A DNA stretch of 32,219 bases from Spirochaetales bacterium (GTDB lineage: Bacteria; Spirochaetota; Spirochaetia; Sphaerochaetales; Sphaerochaetaceae). Positions within the stretch are counted from its first letter, which is position 1. Every line of letters starts with the position of its first letter. Below the pieces are notes generated by a model. The model ran no database searches. It was not told where the DNA came from and saw only the letters and a program-made list of their open reading frames with translations. The stretch is taken from the NCBI GenBank assembly GCA_012728215.1, contig JAAYFO010000153.1:1-32219 (forward strand), read 5' to 3'. Positions 21,796 through 30,247 of this stretch are shown piece after piece. A program made the position numbers and the translations under genes.

Positions 21796-24495
21796 TTATT
21801 TCACGAATTCAATTGTGAACAACTCAACTGGGAACTGGGAAACTCCCTTGTTCTCTGCATTGATGTAGCTTGTCTTGGATGCACTGATTGTATCATAGGT
21901 CTTGTATGTGCCGAGATAGTATGCAGTTCCTGCTATGTCAGTCACTGGAATTTTGAGCTCAGCATTCCATGTGAACACTGTGGTAGGCTCAGTGGTGTAA
22001 TGCACGCCGGCCTTGCCCGCAGCATACTCATAGATCTCTGCATAGGTCTTCACGTCACCATCCATGATGAAAGCTCTGAAACCTGCATCGCTCTTCTCTA
22101 CGAAGACGTCAGCTGCCTTTGAAAGCTTGTCAGTGGTCCCGAGATACTTGCCGTTCATCGATCCATTCAAGTAAAGAGTCTTGCCAATGTTATTCTGAAC
22201 CAGAGCTACCTTGTAGGCGACACCTTCCTGAGGATTCAAAGCGGCGACTCTCTCGACTGGGACAAGAGATACCTGACACAACATCAGTGGGAACTGGGAG
22301 ACTCCCTTGTTCTCTGCATTGATGTAGCTTGTCTTGGATGCACTGATCGTATCATAGGTCTTGTAGGTGCCAAGATAGTACTGTGCACCTGCAACGTCGG
22401 CAACAAAAATCCCGAGCTCTGCATTCCATGTGAACACGGTGACAGGCTCTGCCGTGAGATGCACGCCGGCCTTGCCTGCAGCATACTCATAGATCTCGAC
22501 ATATGTCTTGGCATCGCCATCGGCAAAGAACAGTCTGAATCCGCCTTCGACTTCCTCGATCTGAATCTCGACAGCCTTCTCGACCTTGTTGCTTGCAGCA
22601 AGATACTTTCCGTTCATCTCGCCTGTGAAGTAGAGAGTTTCTCCAAGATTTGCCTGGACAAGTGCACAGTTGTACGGCTGTCCAGCCTTGACTTCGGATA
22701 CTTCCTCGACCTTGTACAAGGCATTGGAAAGAAGAGCAAGCTCTACTGGGAACTGGGAGACTCCCTTGTTCTCTGCGTTGATGTAGCTTGTCTTGGATGC
22801 ACTGATCGTATCATAGGTCTTGTAGGTGCCAAGATAGTACTGTGCACCTGCAACGTCGGCAACAAAAATCCCGAGCTCTGCGTTCCATGTGAACACGCTG
22901 ACAGGCTCTGCTGTGAGATGCACGCCGGCCTTGCCTGCGGCATACTCATAGATTTCGACATATGTCTTGGCATCGCCATCGGCAAAGAACAGTCTGAATC
23001 CGCCATCAGCTTCCTCAATCTGCACATCCACTGCCTTGTCAGCCTTGTCGCTTGTAGCAAGATACTTTCCGTTCATCTCGCCAGTGAAGTAGAGTGTCTT
23101 TCCAAGATTACCCTGATTGAGAGCATACTTGTAGGCAACACCGACTTCCGGCTGTGAGACAGGAGTCGCGATATAGAGATCGGTAGCAGCAGCATCGACA
23201 TTGATGGTGAACACCTTGGTCTGGGTAGCATTGCCACTCTGGACCGTTGCGGTGAGACTAACCTTGGCTTCTGTCTCTGGGAGAGTGATTGCAAGCTTGG
23301 ATCCGTCAACTACGGCACAAGCATTGTCTGATGCCCATGAGATCTTGACCTGAGAGTATCCAGCACCTTCGGTAGCCAGATTCAGAACGGAATCCTCGAC
23401 AACAGCTTCCTGAACAGAAAGGTTATCAAGCTCAAATGCGATCATTCCAGCATCATCCTTTGCAGGGAGGCTCTTGTAGAGGAATGCATCCTTGCTTACA
23501 GGAGAAAGATAGAAAGCTCCGTCATAGACGCAGATCACACCAGTGACATCGGCTGTCCATCCAAGGTGGTCAGCGTGGTTCTTTATAAGTTCAGCCTGGT
23601 CAGCCTTGGTAATCGGACATACTGAAGAAGAAATCCTGAGATAGGTTTCCTTGCCGTTCAGCTTGAAGTTATAGTAACCGCTTGAAACGTTCTGTGAAGA
23701 AATCTCGACATCCTTCAAGGTGACGAGCATAGCCTGCTGGGCCACCAGATCAGCATCCTTGAGAGATTCGGCAGCGGCGAACTTGGCTGTGAAATCCACA
23801 GGTTCCGGCATCTTTGAGGAATCATCGAGAATCTCAACCACAGCATTCATGATCTCATATGTACCGCTATAGGTGTCTCTGAGACCGGTCACTCTGACAG
23901 TCATTCCTTCCTTGATTCCGCTTTCAGTCACTGGATCCTCGGCCATGTTGTACACATAGTAGCCACCATCGGCATCCTGCATGTACAGAGCATTGGATGA
24001 ATTGCCCTTTGACTTTGCAATCGTTCCAGTGACAACACCCTTCACTACGACAGTGCTGTCCTTGGCTGATTCTACATATTCCGCCCATGTAAGTTCCTTG
24101 AACTTAGGAATGGAATACTCATATGCGAGTTCCTCGCTATTGCCTTCAGCATCCGAAATGGTTGCTGTCAAGGTGTATTTGACATCTTCGCTTGTCTTGT
24201 CGTTCACATCGATTGTAACCATGTTACCATCGGCGATGACAGCCACGCTGTCAGCTGCACCACTTGTGACCACTGCATTCCAGTTCACTGTGTATGCAGT
24301 TCCGCTTATGGTTACCACACCCACTCGCTGGAAGTCGGAAGGGGTCACTGTTTTCTTATTCCTGTACATTGCATACAGGTAGTCCTTCGCTGCCGTCAGG
24401 CCTGAGTCGGCAGCAGTCCCGGCGGAACTTGCACATCCTACGAACAAGGATACACATATCACTGCCAGAACCAATAAAGACAATACTTTCTTCAT
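21796..24495 (-). CDS. Large repeat-bearing lipoprotein with Ig-like and OB-like regions
   Basis: 899 residues. Lipoprotein signal with lipobox LFVGC (Cys21). About 35-130: Ig-like strand-rich region (YTVNWNAVV, KYTLTATISD). About 135-345: two stretches with OB-fold character (VVVKGVVTGTIAKS..ALYMQDADGGYYVYN, and VTLKDVEISSQN..GWTADVTGVICVYDGAFYLSP), as in nucleic-acid-binding OB modules of extracellular nucleases. About 350-433: atrophied Ig-like domain (VKISWASDNACAVV, VSLTATVQSG). From ~450 to the end: three near-identical 153-residue repeats (GKTLYF, MNGKYLA, YEYAAGKAGVH, YYLGTYKTYD). AAAGGAG precedes the ATG. It follows the nuclease lipoprotein by 31 bp. No catalytic site is seen; likely a surface-anchored binding or capture protein, substrate unproved. 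Confidence 0.85.
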   Translation of the reverse strand: MKKVLSLLVLAVICVSLFVGCASSAGTAADSGLTAAKDYLYAMYRNKKTVTPSDFQRVGVVTISGTAYTVNWNAVVTSGAADSVAVIADGNMVTIDVNDKTSEDVKYTLTATISDAEGNSEELAYEYSIPKFKELTWAEYVESAKDSTVVVKGVVTGTIAKSKGNSSNALYMQDADGGYYVYNMAEDPVTESGIKEGMTVRVTGLRDTYSGTYEIMNAVVEILDDSSKMPEPVDFTAKFAAAESLKDADLVAQQAMLVTLKDVEISSQNVSSGYYNFKLNGKETYLRISSSVCPITKADQAELIKNHADHLGWTADVTGVICVYDGAFYLSPVSKDAFLYKSLPAKDDAGMIAFELDNLSVQEAVVEDSVLNLATEGAGYSQVKISWASDNACAVVDGSKLAITLPETEAKVSLTATVQSGNATQTKVFTINVDAAATDLYIATPVSQPEVGVAYKYALNQGNLGKTLYFTGEMNGKYLATSDKADKAVDVQIEEADGGFRLFFADGDAKTYVEIYEYAAGKAGVHLTAEPVSVFTWNAELGIFVADVAGAQYYLGTYKTYDTISASKTSYINAENKGVSQFPVELALLSNALYKVEEVSEVKAGQPYNCALVQANLGETLYFTGEMNGKYLAASNKVEKAVEIQIEEVEGGFRLFFADGDAKTYVEIYEYAAGKAGVHLTAEPVTVFTWNAELGIFVADVAGAQYYLGTYKTYDTISASKTSYINAENKGVSQFPLMLCQVSLVPVERVAALNPQEGVAYKVALVQNNIGKTLYLNGSMNGKYLGTTDKLSKAADVFVEKSDAGFRAFIMDGDVKTYAEIYEYAAGKAGVHYTTEPTTVFTWNAELKIPVTDIAGTAYYLGTYKTYDTISASKTSYINAENKGVSQFPVELFTIEFVK
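21829..23205. repeat. Three tandem 459-bp coding repeats
   Basis: The string TGGGAACTGGGA (with A or G next) recurs at 21829, 22288 and 22747, exactly 459 bp (153 codons) apart. The two copies at 22288 and 22747 are almost base-identical over long runs; the copy at 21829 (protein C-terminus) has diverged more. The unit boundaries are approximate. High DNA identity in frame makes copy-number change by recombination possible. Confidence 0.92.
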
Positions 24496-24526
24496 ATTTC
24501 AACTCCTTTGTTAGTTTGTTCAAATA

Positions 24527-25822
24527 TCATTCACTAATCTTCAGGTCATCTTTTCCATAAACCATCAGCTCATACGTTCCACCGAAGCTTCCCATTATCG
24601 CATCAACATCTATGGTATGACCAACCAAATCACGACCGATATCCATATTGTAAGCCATCACAACAATGTCATACCCATCGGATTCACAGTCGATAATCAC
24701 ACTTCCATTGCCAAACGAGACATCTTTCACCAGAAGAGAATCAACATGCACCGAAGTGCCCATCGCCAATTCCGCATATTGGAATTCACCTTCCTCCAAT
24801 GTCACAGTCTCATTGAGATCCGCCAGGGACACATCCTTGAACGCCCCCGAATGCCCCGAACTGATTTTCTGGATATTGCCTGGATCATCAGGTTTCATCT
24901 GCCTGTAGCCAAGACCGGAAACCTGATAGGTATCTCCAGCCTCGTAATACTGAAGCGTACCTACTATCCTTGAGCTGTTTCCCACTGCAAGGATGTTCAG
25001 ACCTTCACCACTGAGATTATAGCCGTAATAGACCGTCATCCCGAAATACAGTCCAGTCTCCTCATCGTAGTCTTCCACATAGACGGAGTTTCCTCCATTT
25101 CTGGTCACGACACCTTCAAAGGCCACTTTCACACCATTGTACTTCTCAGCGTTGCAGCGTAGCTCTCTCAGAGAGAGTTCAACCGCATCACCATAATAGA
25201 AGTCCGGGTCTTTCTGATTTGAGTAGATGTTGAGCTTCAATGCCTTGGCCTGGGCAATCGCAGCCACGCAGGCACTTCCGTATCTGTTGTTGGCAGACGA
25301 AGAGGCAATGGCAAGGCCGTTCTGAAGAATCTCGATATTCAGATTGCGATAAGGGCTGTCCTCATCAATCCGATACCATACCCACAGCAGGCATCTGCTT
25401 CCAGTCGAATCAATGTTCCAGGAAGAATCATCTGACTCGATAACTATCGAAGATGCCTGTGAAAGTCTCTGCTTTGTGAATACAGAAGCCTTCTTTCCGT
25501 AGGGTTCCACCTTACCGGTGACCTCAGGGGTATTGATTCCCAGATAACGAGCTTTCACCATCGATGAATCAGAGGCGATGAAGTGCGTAGTATCACCATC
25601 CACGAACGTCTTCACAGTGACGAACTTCTTCAGAGTCTCCGAAGACATGTCCAAGGTGACCGAAGAAGCCCAATCCTTCTCTTCTGCAACGGGTGAAGCC
25701 TTATCCGGCACTGTCTGAACGGCAACACCGGGTGTCGGCTGTACTTGATCAGACGCCATATGAGAGCAGCCGATCAGCATGCATGAGAAAAGAATCATCA
25801 GAAAAAGAAACGTTCGCTTCAT
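24527..25822 (-). CDS. Lipoprotein with staphylococcal-nuclease domain and OB-like region
   Basis: 431 residues from the ATG at 25822, two bases after the solute-binding protein stop; the ORF-track start at 25843 lies inside that gene. Signal MKRTFLFLMILFSCMLIGC gives a lipid anchor at Cys19. After a Ser/Pro-rich linker, residues ~67-201 are a TNase domain: TFVDGDT, ARYLGINTPE (catalytic Arg92, Glu100), EPYGKKASVFTK, DSTGSR (Arg143), and AKALKLNIYS. The Ca-ligand aspartate of VDTPE is asparagine here. Residues ~210-320 look OB-like (VKVAFEGVVTRNGGNSVYVED). It should cut DNA or RNA outside the cell membrane. Its place at the end of an ABC importer operon suggests nucleic-acid scavenging. Confidence 0.88.
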   Translation of the reverse strand: MKRTFLFLMILFSCMLIGCSHMASDQVQPTPGVAVQTVPDKASPVAEEKDWASSVTLDMSSETLKKFVTVKTFVDGDTTHFIASDSSMVKARYLGINTPEVTGKVEPYGKKASVFTKQRLSQASSIVIESDDSSWNIDSTGSRCLLWVWYRIDEDSPYRNLNIEILQNGLAIASSSANNRYGSACVAAIAQAKALKLNIYSNQKDPDFYYGDAVELSLRELRCNAEKYNGVKVAFEGVVTRNGGNSVYVEDYDEETGLYFGMTVYYGYNLSGEGLNILAVGNSSRIVGTLQYYEAGDTYQVSGLGYRQMKPDDPGNIQKISSGHSGAFKDVSLADLNETVTLEEGEFQYAELAMGTSVHVDSLLVKDVSFGNGSVIIDCESDGYDIVVMAYNMDIGRDLVGHTIDVDAIMGSFGGTYELMVYGKDDLKISE

Positions 25823-25824
25823 GT

Positions 25825-27243
25825 TCAGTTCTGGTACTCGCATTCGTCAATGGCTTCCTTGAATGCTGCGTCAATCATTGCCTTTTCGTTTCCATTATCG
25901 GAAGCTGTCAGACATTTAGCCAGAAGTGATCCGACCTGGTCTCTTGCAGTTGCGGAACCGTTGAAGGCAGGAGAGGTGTAGTAAGCCTGTTCCTGAGTCA
26001 GACAGACCTTTGCACTGAGTGCTGAAATGTAGTTTCCGCCATCTGCCTTGCCGACAAATGTCTTGTAAACACTGTTGTCTGCAACGGACTTCAGTACAGG
26101 AACATAGCCTGATGCCATCGAGAATTCAGCCTGGAAATCAACAGATGTGGTCAGGTACTTGACGAACAGCCAAGATGCTATGACTTCCTGAGGATTGGCC
26201 TTTCCAAAGATACAGATGCTAGGACCTTGTGATATGACTCTAGGTCTGGCACTGTTGATCTGTGGAATAGTCGTGATACCGACTTCGAACGGGTACTTTC
26301 CATCAGCAAGAGCAGCAGGTCTCTGGTGTGTGGCACCAGCGGATGATCCGATGGACATGTAGCTTCTGGTTCCCTTCTCTGCTACAAACAGAGCCGAGGT
26401 GTATGCTCCATAGAGCTTCTGAGTGGTCAGGTAACCCTTCTGGTACCATGTTCTGAATCTCTTTACAAAATCCTTGTTCATCTCATTGTCAAACAGATAG
26501 TGGTCGCCCGAGGCACTTGTGTATGGAGATTCATTCTGCTCGCACATTGTAATGAACCAGTTGCTCTCACTGTCGTATCCAAGTGGGATGGATTCAGGAT
26601 CGATTGTCTTGATCTTGGCACAGAGCTCCTCCATCTCATCCCATGTGGTTGCAGGCTTGAGCCCGTTGGCATCAAAGAATGTCTTGTTGTAGTAGAGAAC
26701 TTCGGTGGACTTTGAGAACGGCATTGTGTACATAAGCCCATCACCGAACTGTCTTCCTTCGTTGTAGTAGCCTTCAATGAAGTCAGCCTTCTGGCTGTCT
26801 GTCAATCCAAGGATTTCCTTGGTTCCATCTGCCCGTGTCACTTCGATTTTGCTGTCGATGAGTGAATCAAGTGATGCCACGGCACCTGCCATATTGTAGA
26901 GTGCAACGTGGTCAGGGTAGCAATATGCGATGTTCGGCTGATTTCCGACTGTGATTTCAGTACTTATCTGATCACGCACATCATCATAACTTCCAACCTG
27001 CTCTGCAGCTATCGTGATATTTGGGTAAAGCTTGTTGAACTCTGGGATGTAGAGATTCAGCACTGTGCTGAGATTAGCTCCCATCGTGTGATAGAATTTC
27101 ACAGTGACCGGACTTCCATCATAGCCACCCTCCGGCACAATGAAATTTGAAACAGCGGCACTGTTTGCCTCCGCTTTTCCACCTGCGAAAACCGATGCAA
27201 CCGCCACAACGACAAGCAGCATGACCAATAATGTTCTTTTCAT
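25825..27243 (-). CDS. ABC transporter extracellular solute-binding protein (family 1)
   Basis: 472 residues. The signal peptide MKRTLLVMLLVVVAVASVFAG ends in GGKAEA, a type-I cleavage style common in spirochaete binding proteins; no lipobox cysteine. The body begins PVTVKFYHTMGANLSTVLNLYIPEFNKLYPNI, the family 1 (UgpB/MalE) pattern, with later WDEMEELCAKIK and ASWLFVKYLTTS. Family members bind oligosaccharides or glycerol phosphates; the neighbouring nuclease hints at a nucleic-acid-derived ligand, which is inference. AGGAG lies eight bases before the ATG. It has its own candidate promoter, consistent with the excess of binding protein over permease. Confidence 0.92.
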   Translation of the reverse strand: MKRTLLVMLLVVVAVASVFAGGKAEANSAAVSNFIVPEGGYDGSPVTVKFYHTMGANLSTVLNLYIPEFNKLYPNITIAAEQVGSYDDVRDQISTEITVGNQPNIAYCYPDHVALYNMAGAVASLDSLIDSKIEVTRADGTKEILGLTDSQKADFIEGYYNEGRQFGDGLMYTMPFSKSTEVLYYNKTFFDANGLKPATTWDEMEELCAKIKTIDPESIPLGYDSESNWFITMCEQNESPYTSASGDHYLFDNEMNKDFVKRFRTWYQKGYLTTQKLYGAYTSALFVAEKGTRSYMSIGSSAGATHQRPAALADGKYPFEVGITTIPQINSARPRVISQGPSICIFGKANPQEVIASWLFVKYLTTSVDFQAEFSMASGYVPVLKSVADNSVYKTFVGKADGGNYISALSAKVCLTQEQAYYTSPAFNGSATARDQVGSLLAKCLTASDNGNEKAMIDAAFKEAIDECEYQN

Positions 27244-27263
27244 ACTAAATTCTCCTTATAATA

Positions 27264-27291
27264 TGTATATCATTTTTTTATCAAATGACAA
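27264..27291 (-). promoter_or_regulatory. Candidate internal promoter for the solute-binding protein
   Basis: On the minus strand TTGTCA (27291-27286), 16 bp, TATACA (27269-27264), in the 48-bp AT-rich gap that is the widest inside this operon. It would raise binding protein and lipoprotein expression independently of the permeases. Confidence 0.4.
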
Positions 27292-28170
27292 TCATCCCTT
27301 GATACCGCTCCGACTCACACCCTGCATGATGTACTTCCTGAGAAAGACGAAGACAAGGAACAGCGGCAATGAAACCAGAGCGACAGCAGCCATCTGAACT
27401 GGGTAGTTCACATCTCCTGTGGTCTCTGTGAATGCATTCCTAAGTCCGTTGGTTATCAATCTGTGCTCGGCATCGTTTGCAACCAGTCTCGGCCATATGT
27501 AGGAGTTCCATGCTCCCATCATCTTCAAGATTGTGATGGAAATCAACGTCGGCAAGGAAAGTGGAATCATGACCTTCCACAGATACTTGAAGTCGCTGGT
27601 GCCATCGACCTTGGCAGCAAGATACAGTTCATCGGGAATCTGCATGAAGTTCTGCCTCAGAAGATAGATATAGAACACGCTTACCAGGAATGGAACAATG
27701 AGCACAGTATACGTGTTGATCCATCCAAGGTTGGTGACAGTACTGTAGTTGGTTATGGTGAACAGTTCTCCTGGAATCATCATCGTCGCCAGCAATGCGG
27801 CGAAAAGGATGTCCTTGCCCTTGAACTGCAACCTTGCAAAGGCGAAGGCCGAAAGAACGGTTATGACCAGCGAAAGCAAAGTGGATATCACTCCTACTAT
27901 CATCGTGTTGATGAAAAGCCTTCCCAGATTCGCAGTTGTGAATGCCGTGGCATAGTTAGAGAAAAGCGGATCCTGCGGCCAGAAAGTCGGGACACTCCGG
28001 CGATATTCCTCCAGGCTCTTCAGCGATGAGTTGATCATCCAGTAAAACGGGAACAGCACGAAGAGCGCCATCGTTATGACGAAGAAATAAACCAGCACCT
28101 TCACAAGTATCGACACTACAATCTGATGGCTGCTTTCTTCTCTTAGATCTTTTTCATGCATTGTCTGCAT
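27292..28170 (-). CDS. ABC transporter permease (MalG/UgpE-like)
   Basis: 292 residues, an inner-membrane permease of the CUT1 class. After a polar N-terminus come six likely helices (VLVYFFVITMALFVLFPFYWMINSS opens the first). The cytoplasmic EAA loop that docks the ATPase reads LAAKVDGTSDFKYLWKVMIPLSLP. The start ATG has a perfect AGGAGGT. It ends with the family pattern FVFLRKYIMQGVSRSGIKG. It works with the second permease upstream and ATPase; gene spacing is nine bases. Confidence 0.95.
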   Translation of the reverse strand: MQTMHEKDLREESSHQIVVSILVKVLVYFFVITMALFVLFPFYWMINSSLKSLEEYRRSVPTFWPQDPLFSNYATAFTTANLGRLFINTMIVGVISTLLSLVITVLSAFAFARLQFKGKDILFAALLATMMIPGELFTITNYSTVTNLGWINTYTVLIVPFLVSVFYIYLLRQNFMQIPDELYLAAKVDGTSDFKYLWKVMIPLSLPTLISITILKMMGAWNSYIWPRLVANDAEHRLITNGLRNAFTETTGDVNYPVQMAAVALVSLPLFLVFVFLRKYIMQGVSRSGIKG

Positions 28171-28179
28171 AGCAACCTC

Positions 28180-29133
28180 CTAGTAGTGAACCCGTTTCTT
28201 GCTCACCTGAAGATTTATCAGGGTCACAACGAGTATTATCGAGAAGAGAATCAGGGCAGCCGCACTGGCACGGCCCTGACTGTTGGATGACAGGGCATCG
28301 TAGATGAATCCAACCATTGTGTTCAATCGTCCGGCGTTGTCGGCTGGTCCCATTGAAGCACCGAAGATTCCCACTATGCTGGTGTATTCCTTGAATCCTC
28401 CGATGAACCCTGTGATCACGACATATGCGATGATCGGTGAGAGCAGAGGAACAGTGATCTTGGTGAAGATCCTCTTTCTGGAGGTTCCATCGACTCTTGC
28501 TGCATCATAGTACTGCTTGTTTATGCTCTGAAGGCCTCCAAGAAGGATAAGAATCTTGAAAGGAAGAGCATTCCATACAATATATATGACCATGACGGTG
28601 ATGTTAGCGGCATAAGATGAACCGTAGTTGATCCAGTTGACTGCAGTGCCTCCGAAGAACTCAAGCAGGTTGTTGATGATTCCAGCTGTAACGACTATCT
28701 CATTTGGTGTTCCGAAGAAACTCCCAACCATGTTGAACATTGCTGCGAATACCATTCCGATGGCAATCGAATTGGTCACATACGGCAGGAAGAAGATTGT
28801 CTGCAAGGTCTTCTGCATGAACTTGATCGAATTCAATGCAACTGCAATCAGCAGAGCGAGAATCGTCGATATTGGAACTGTAAGTATGCAGAGGATGAAG
28901 GTGTTCTTCAGACAGCTGAGGAACTTCTGGTACTTCAGGACTTTCTGGAAGTTTCCAATCCCAATCCTGAACGTCTGTCCACCAGCGGCCTTGAGTCCGC
29001 TGTAGCTTTCCAGAAATGCCATCCTCACAGTGTTGATGATTGGCCAGACTGTGAAGATCAGCAGGAGGAATATTGCCGGTGACAGGTATATCCAGGCTTT
29101 CCAAGGTCTTTTGCTTTCTACTAATTCAGCCAT
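28180..29133 (-). CDS. ABC transporter permease (MalF/UgpA-like)
   Basis: 317 residues from the ATG at 29133, which has GAGG seven bases upstream; the TTG at 29139 in the ORF track overlaps that site. MalF-class inner-membrane permease with first helix WIYLSPAIFLLLIFTVWPIINTV, PYVTNSIAIGMVFA, and EAA loop YDAARVDGTSRKRIFTKITVPLLSP. It is the partner of the MalG-like permease; the ATPase stop lies two bases before this start, so expression is coupled. Confidence 0.95.
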   Translation of the reverse strand: MAELVESKRPWKAWIYLSPAIFLLLIFTVWPIINTVRMAFLESYSGLKAAGGQTFRIGIGNFQKVLKYQKFLSCLKNTFILCILTVPISTILALLIAVALNSIKFMQKTLQTIFFLPYVTNSIAIGMVFAAMFNMVGSFFGTPNEIVVTAGIINNLLEFFGGTAVNWINYGSSYAANITVMVIYIVWNALPFKILILLGGLQSINKQYYDAARVDGTSRKRIFTKITVPLLSPIIAYVVITGFIGGFKEYTSIVGIFGASMGPADNAGRLNTMVGFIYDALSSNSQGRASAAALILFSIILVVTLINLQVSKKRVHY

Positions 29134-29135
29134 GA

Positions 29136-30236
29136 TCAATCCTCAACCATTATTCGTTTCTCACTCTTCTTGTCAAAGAGGAATATCTTGCTCCGCTTGA
29201 TGGAGAATTTCACCTTCACGCAGTCGTGGTCAGGCTTCTTCTCCGCATCGATGATTGAGCGGATGGTTGGATTCACCGAAGCATCATTGACAGATACTAT
29301 GCTGACATCCCTTCCCATGACTTCAACAGCCTTGAGACAGCAGTTCAATGGTCCGTTCTCATCGAGAATGAATCCTTCGGGTCTGATTCCTATGATTACT
29401 TCCTGATCTGCCAAGCCTTTGACATCCATGACGGCATCGTCCTTGATATAGACCTTGCCTTTTTCCACACGCCCATCAAAGACGTTTATCGGAGGAGTCC
29501 CGAGGAATTTAGCCACAAAGAGATTAGCCGGACTATCATAGACTTCCTGAGGTTTTCCAATCTGCTGAACCACTCCACTCTTCATCACGACAATCATGTC
29601 GGATATGCTCATCGCCTCCTCCTGGTCATGGGTGACGAACACGGTTGTGATCTTGGTCTCCTTCTGAATCCTGCTTATCTCTTCACGGGTCTGGAGCCTG
29701 AGTCTTGCATCCAAGTTGGAAAGAGGTTCGTCCAGAAGAAGCACACGAGGCATCTTGACCAGGGCTCTTGCAATCGCAACTCGCTGCTGCTGACCGCCTG
29801 AAAGCTCACTTGGCTTTCTGTCCATAAGGTCATCAATCTGAACAAGCTTGGCGGCATCGTATGAACGCTCCAGCATCTGCTCCTTGGTCAGCTTGTCCTT
29901 TCCCTTGAGGTTCTGCAGTGGGAACAGAATGTTCTGCTTTACAGTGAGATGCGGATACAAGGCATAGTTCTGAAACACCAATCCGACTCCTCTGCTTTCC
30001 GATGGCATCTGGGTGACATCATCACTTCCAAAGAATATCTTGCCATCAGAAGGTTTCTGAAGCCCGCTGATCATATACAGAGTCGTGCTTTTTCCACAGC
30101 CCGAAGGTCCCAGAAGTCCAATGAGCTTGCCATCGGGAATGGTGAAATCAAGGTTGTTCACCGCCACCACTTCCTCGTTGGATTTCTTGTTCCTGCTCGG
30201 AAAGATCTTTGTCAGATTCTTTAATACAATTTCCAT
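29136..30236 (-). CDS. ABC transporter ATP-binding protein (UgpC/MsmK-like)
   Basis: 366 residues. Walker A GPSGCGKST (near 43), Q-loop FQNYALYPH, signature LSGGQQQRVAIARAL, Walker B VLLLDEPLSNLDARLR, switch region VTHDQEEAMS, then a TOBE-like C-terminal domain (GIRPEGFIL, VKFSIKRSKIFLFDKK). It is the dedicated motor for the two permeases downstream. AAGGAA lies upstream of the ATG, 11 bases after the RDD gene. It differs from the ATPase at 242, so the window carries two separate importers. Confidence 0.95.
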   Translation of the reverse strand: MEIVLKNLTKIFPSRNKKSNEEVVAVNNLDFTIPDGKLIGLLGPSGCGKSTTLYMISGLQKPSDGKIFFGSDDVTQMPSESRGVGLVFQNYALYPHLTVKQNILFPLQNLKGKDKLTKEQMLERSYDAAKLVQIDDLMDRKPSELSGGQQQRVAIARALVKMPRVLLLDEPLSNLDARLRLQTREEISRIQKETKITTVFVTHDQEEAMSISDMIVVMKSGVVQQIGKPQEVYDSPANLFVAKFLGTPPINVFDGRVEKGKVYIKDDAVMDVKGLADQEVIIGIRPEGFILDENGPLNCCLKAVEVMGRDVSIVSVNDASVNPTIRSIIDAEKKPDHDCVKVKFSIKRSKIFLFDKKSEKRIMVED

Positions 30237-30247
30237 CTTTCGTTCCT

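Noticed and set aside
22459-23157. 232-aa plus-strand ORF opposite the repeats
   Set aside because: It is the antisense shadow of the lipoprotein repeat; the open frame follows from the biased codons of the real gene.
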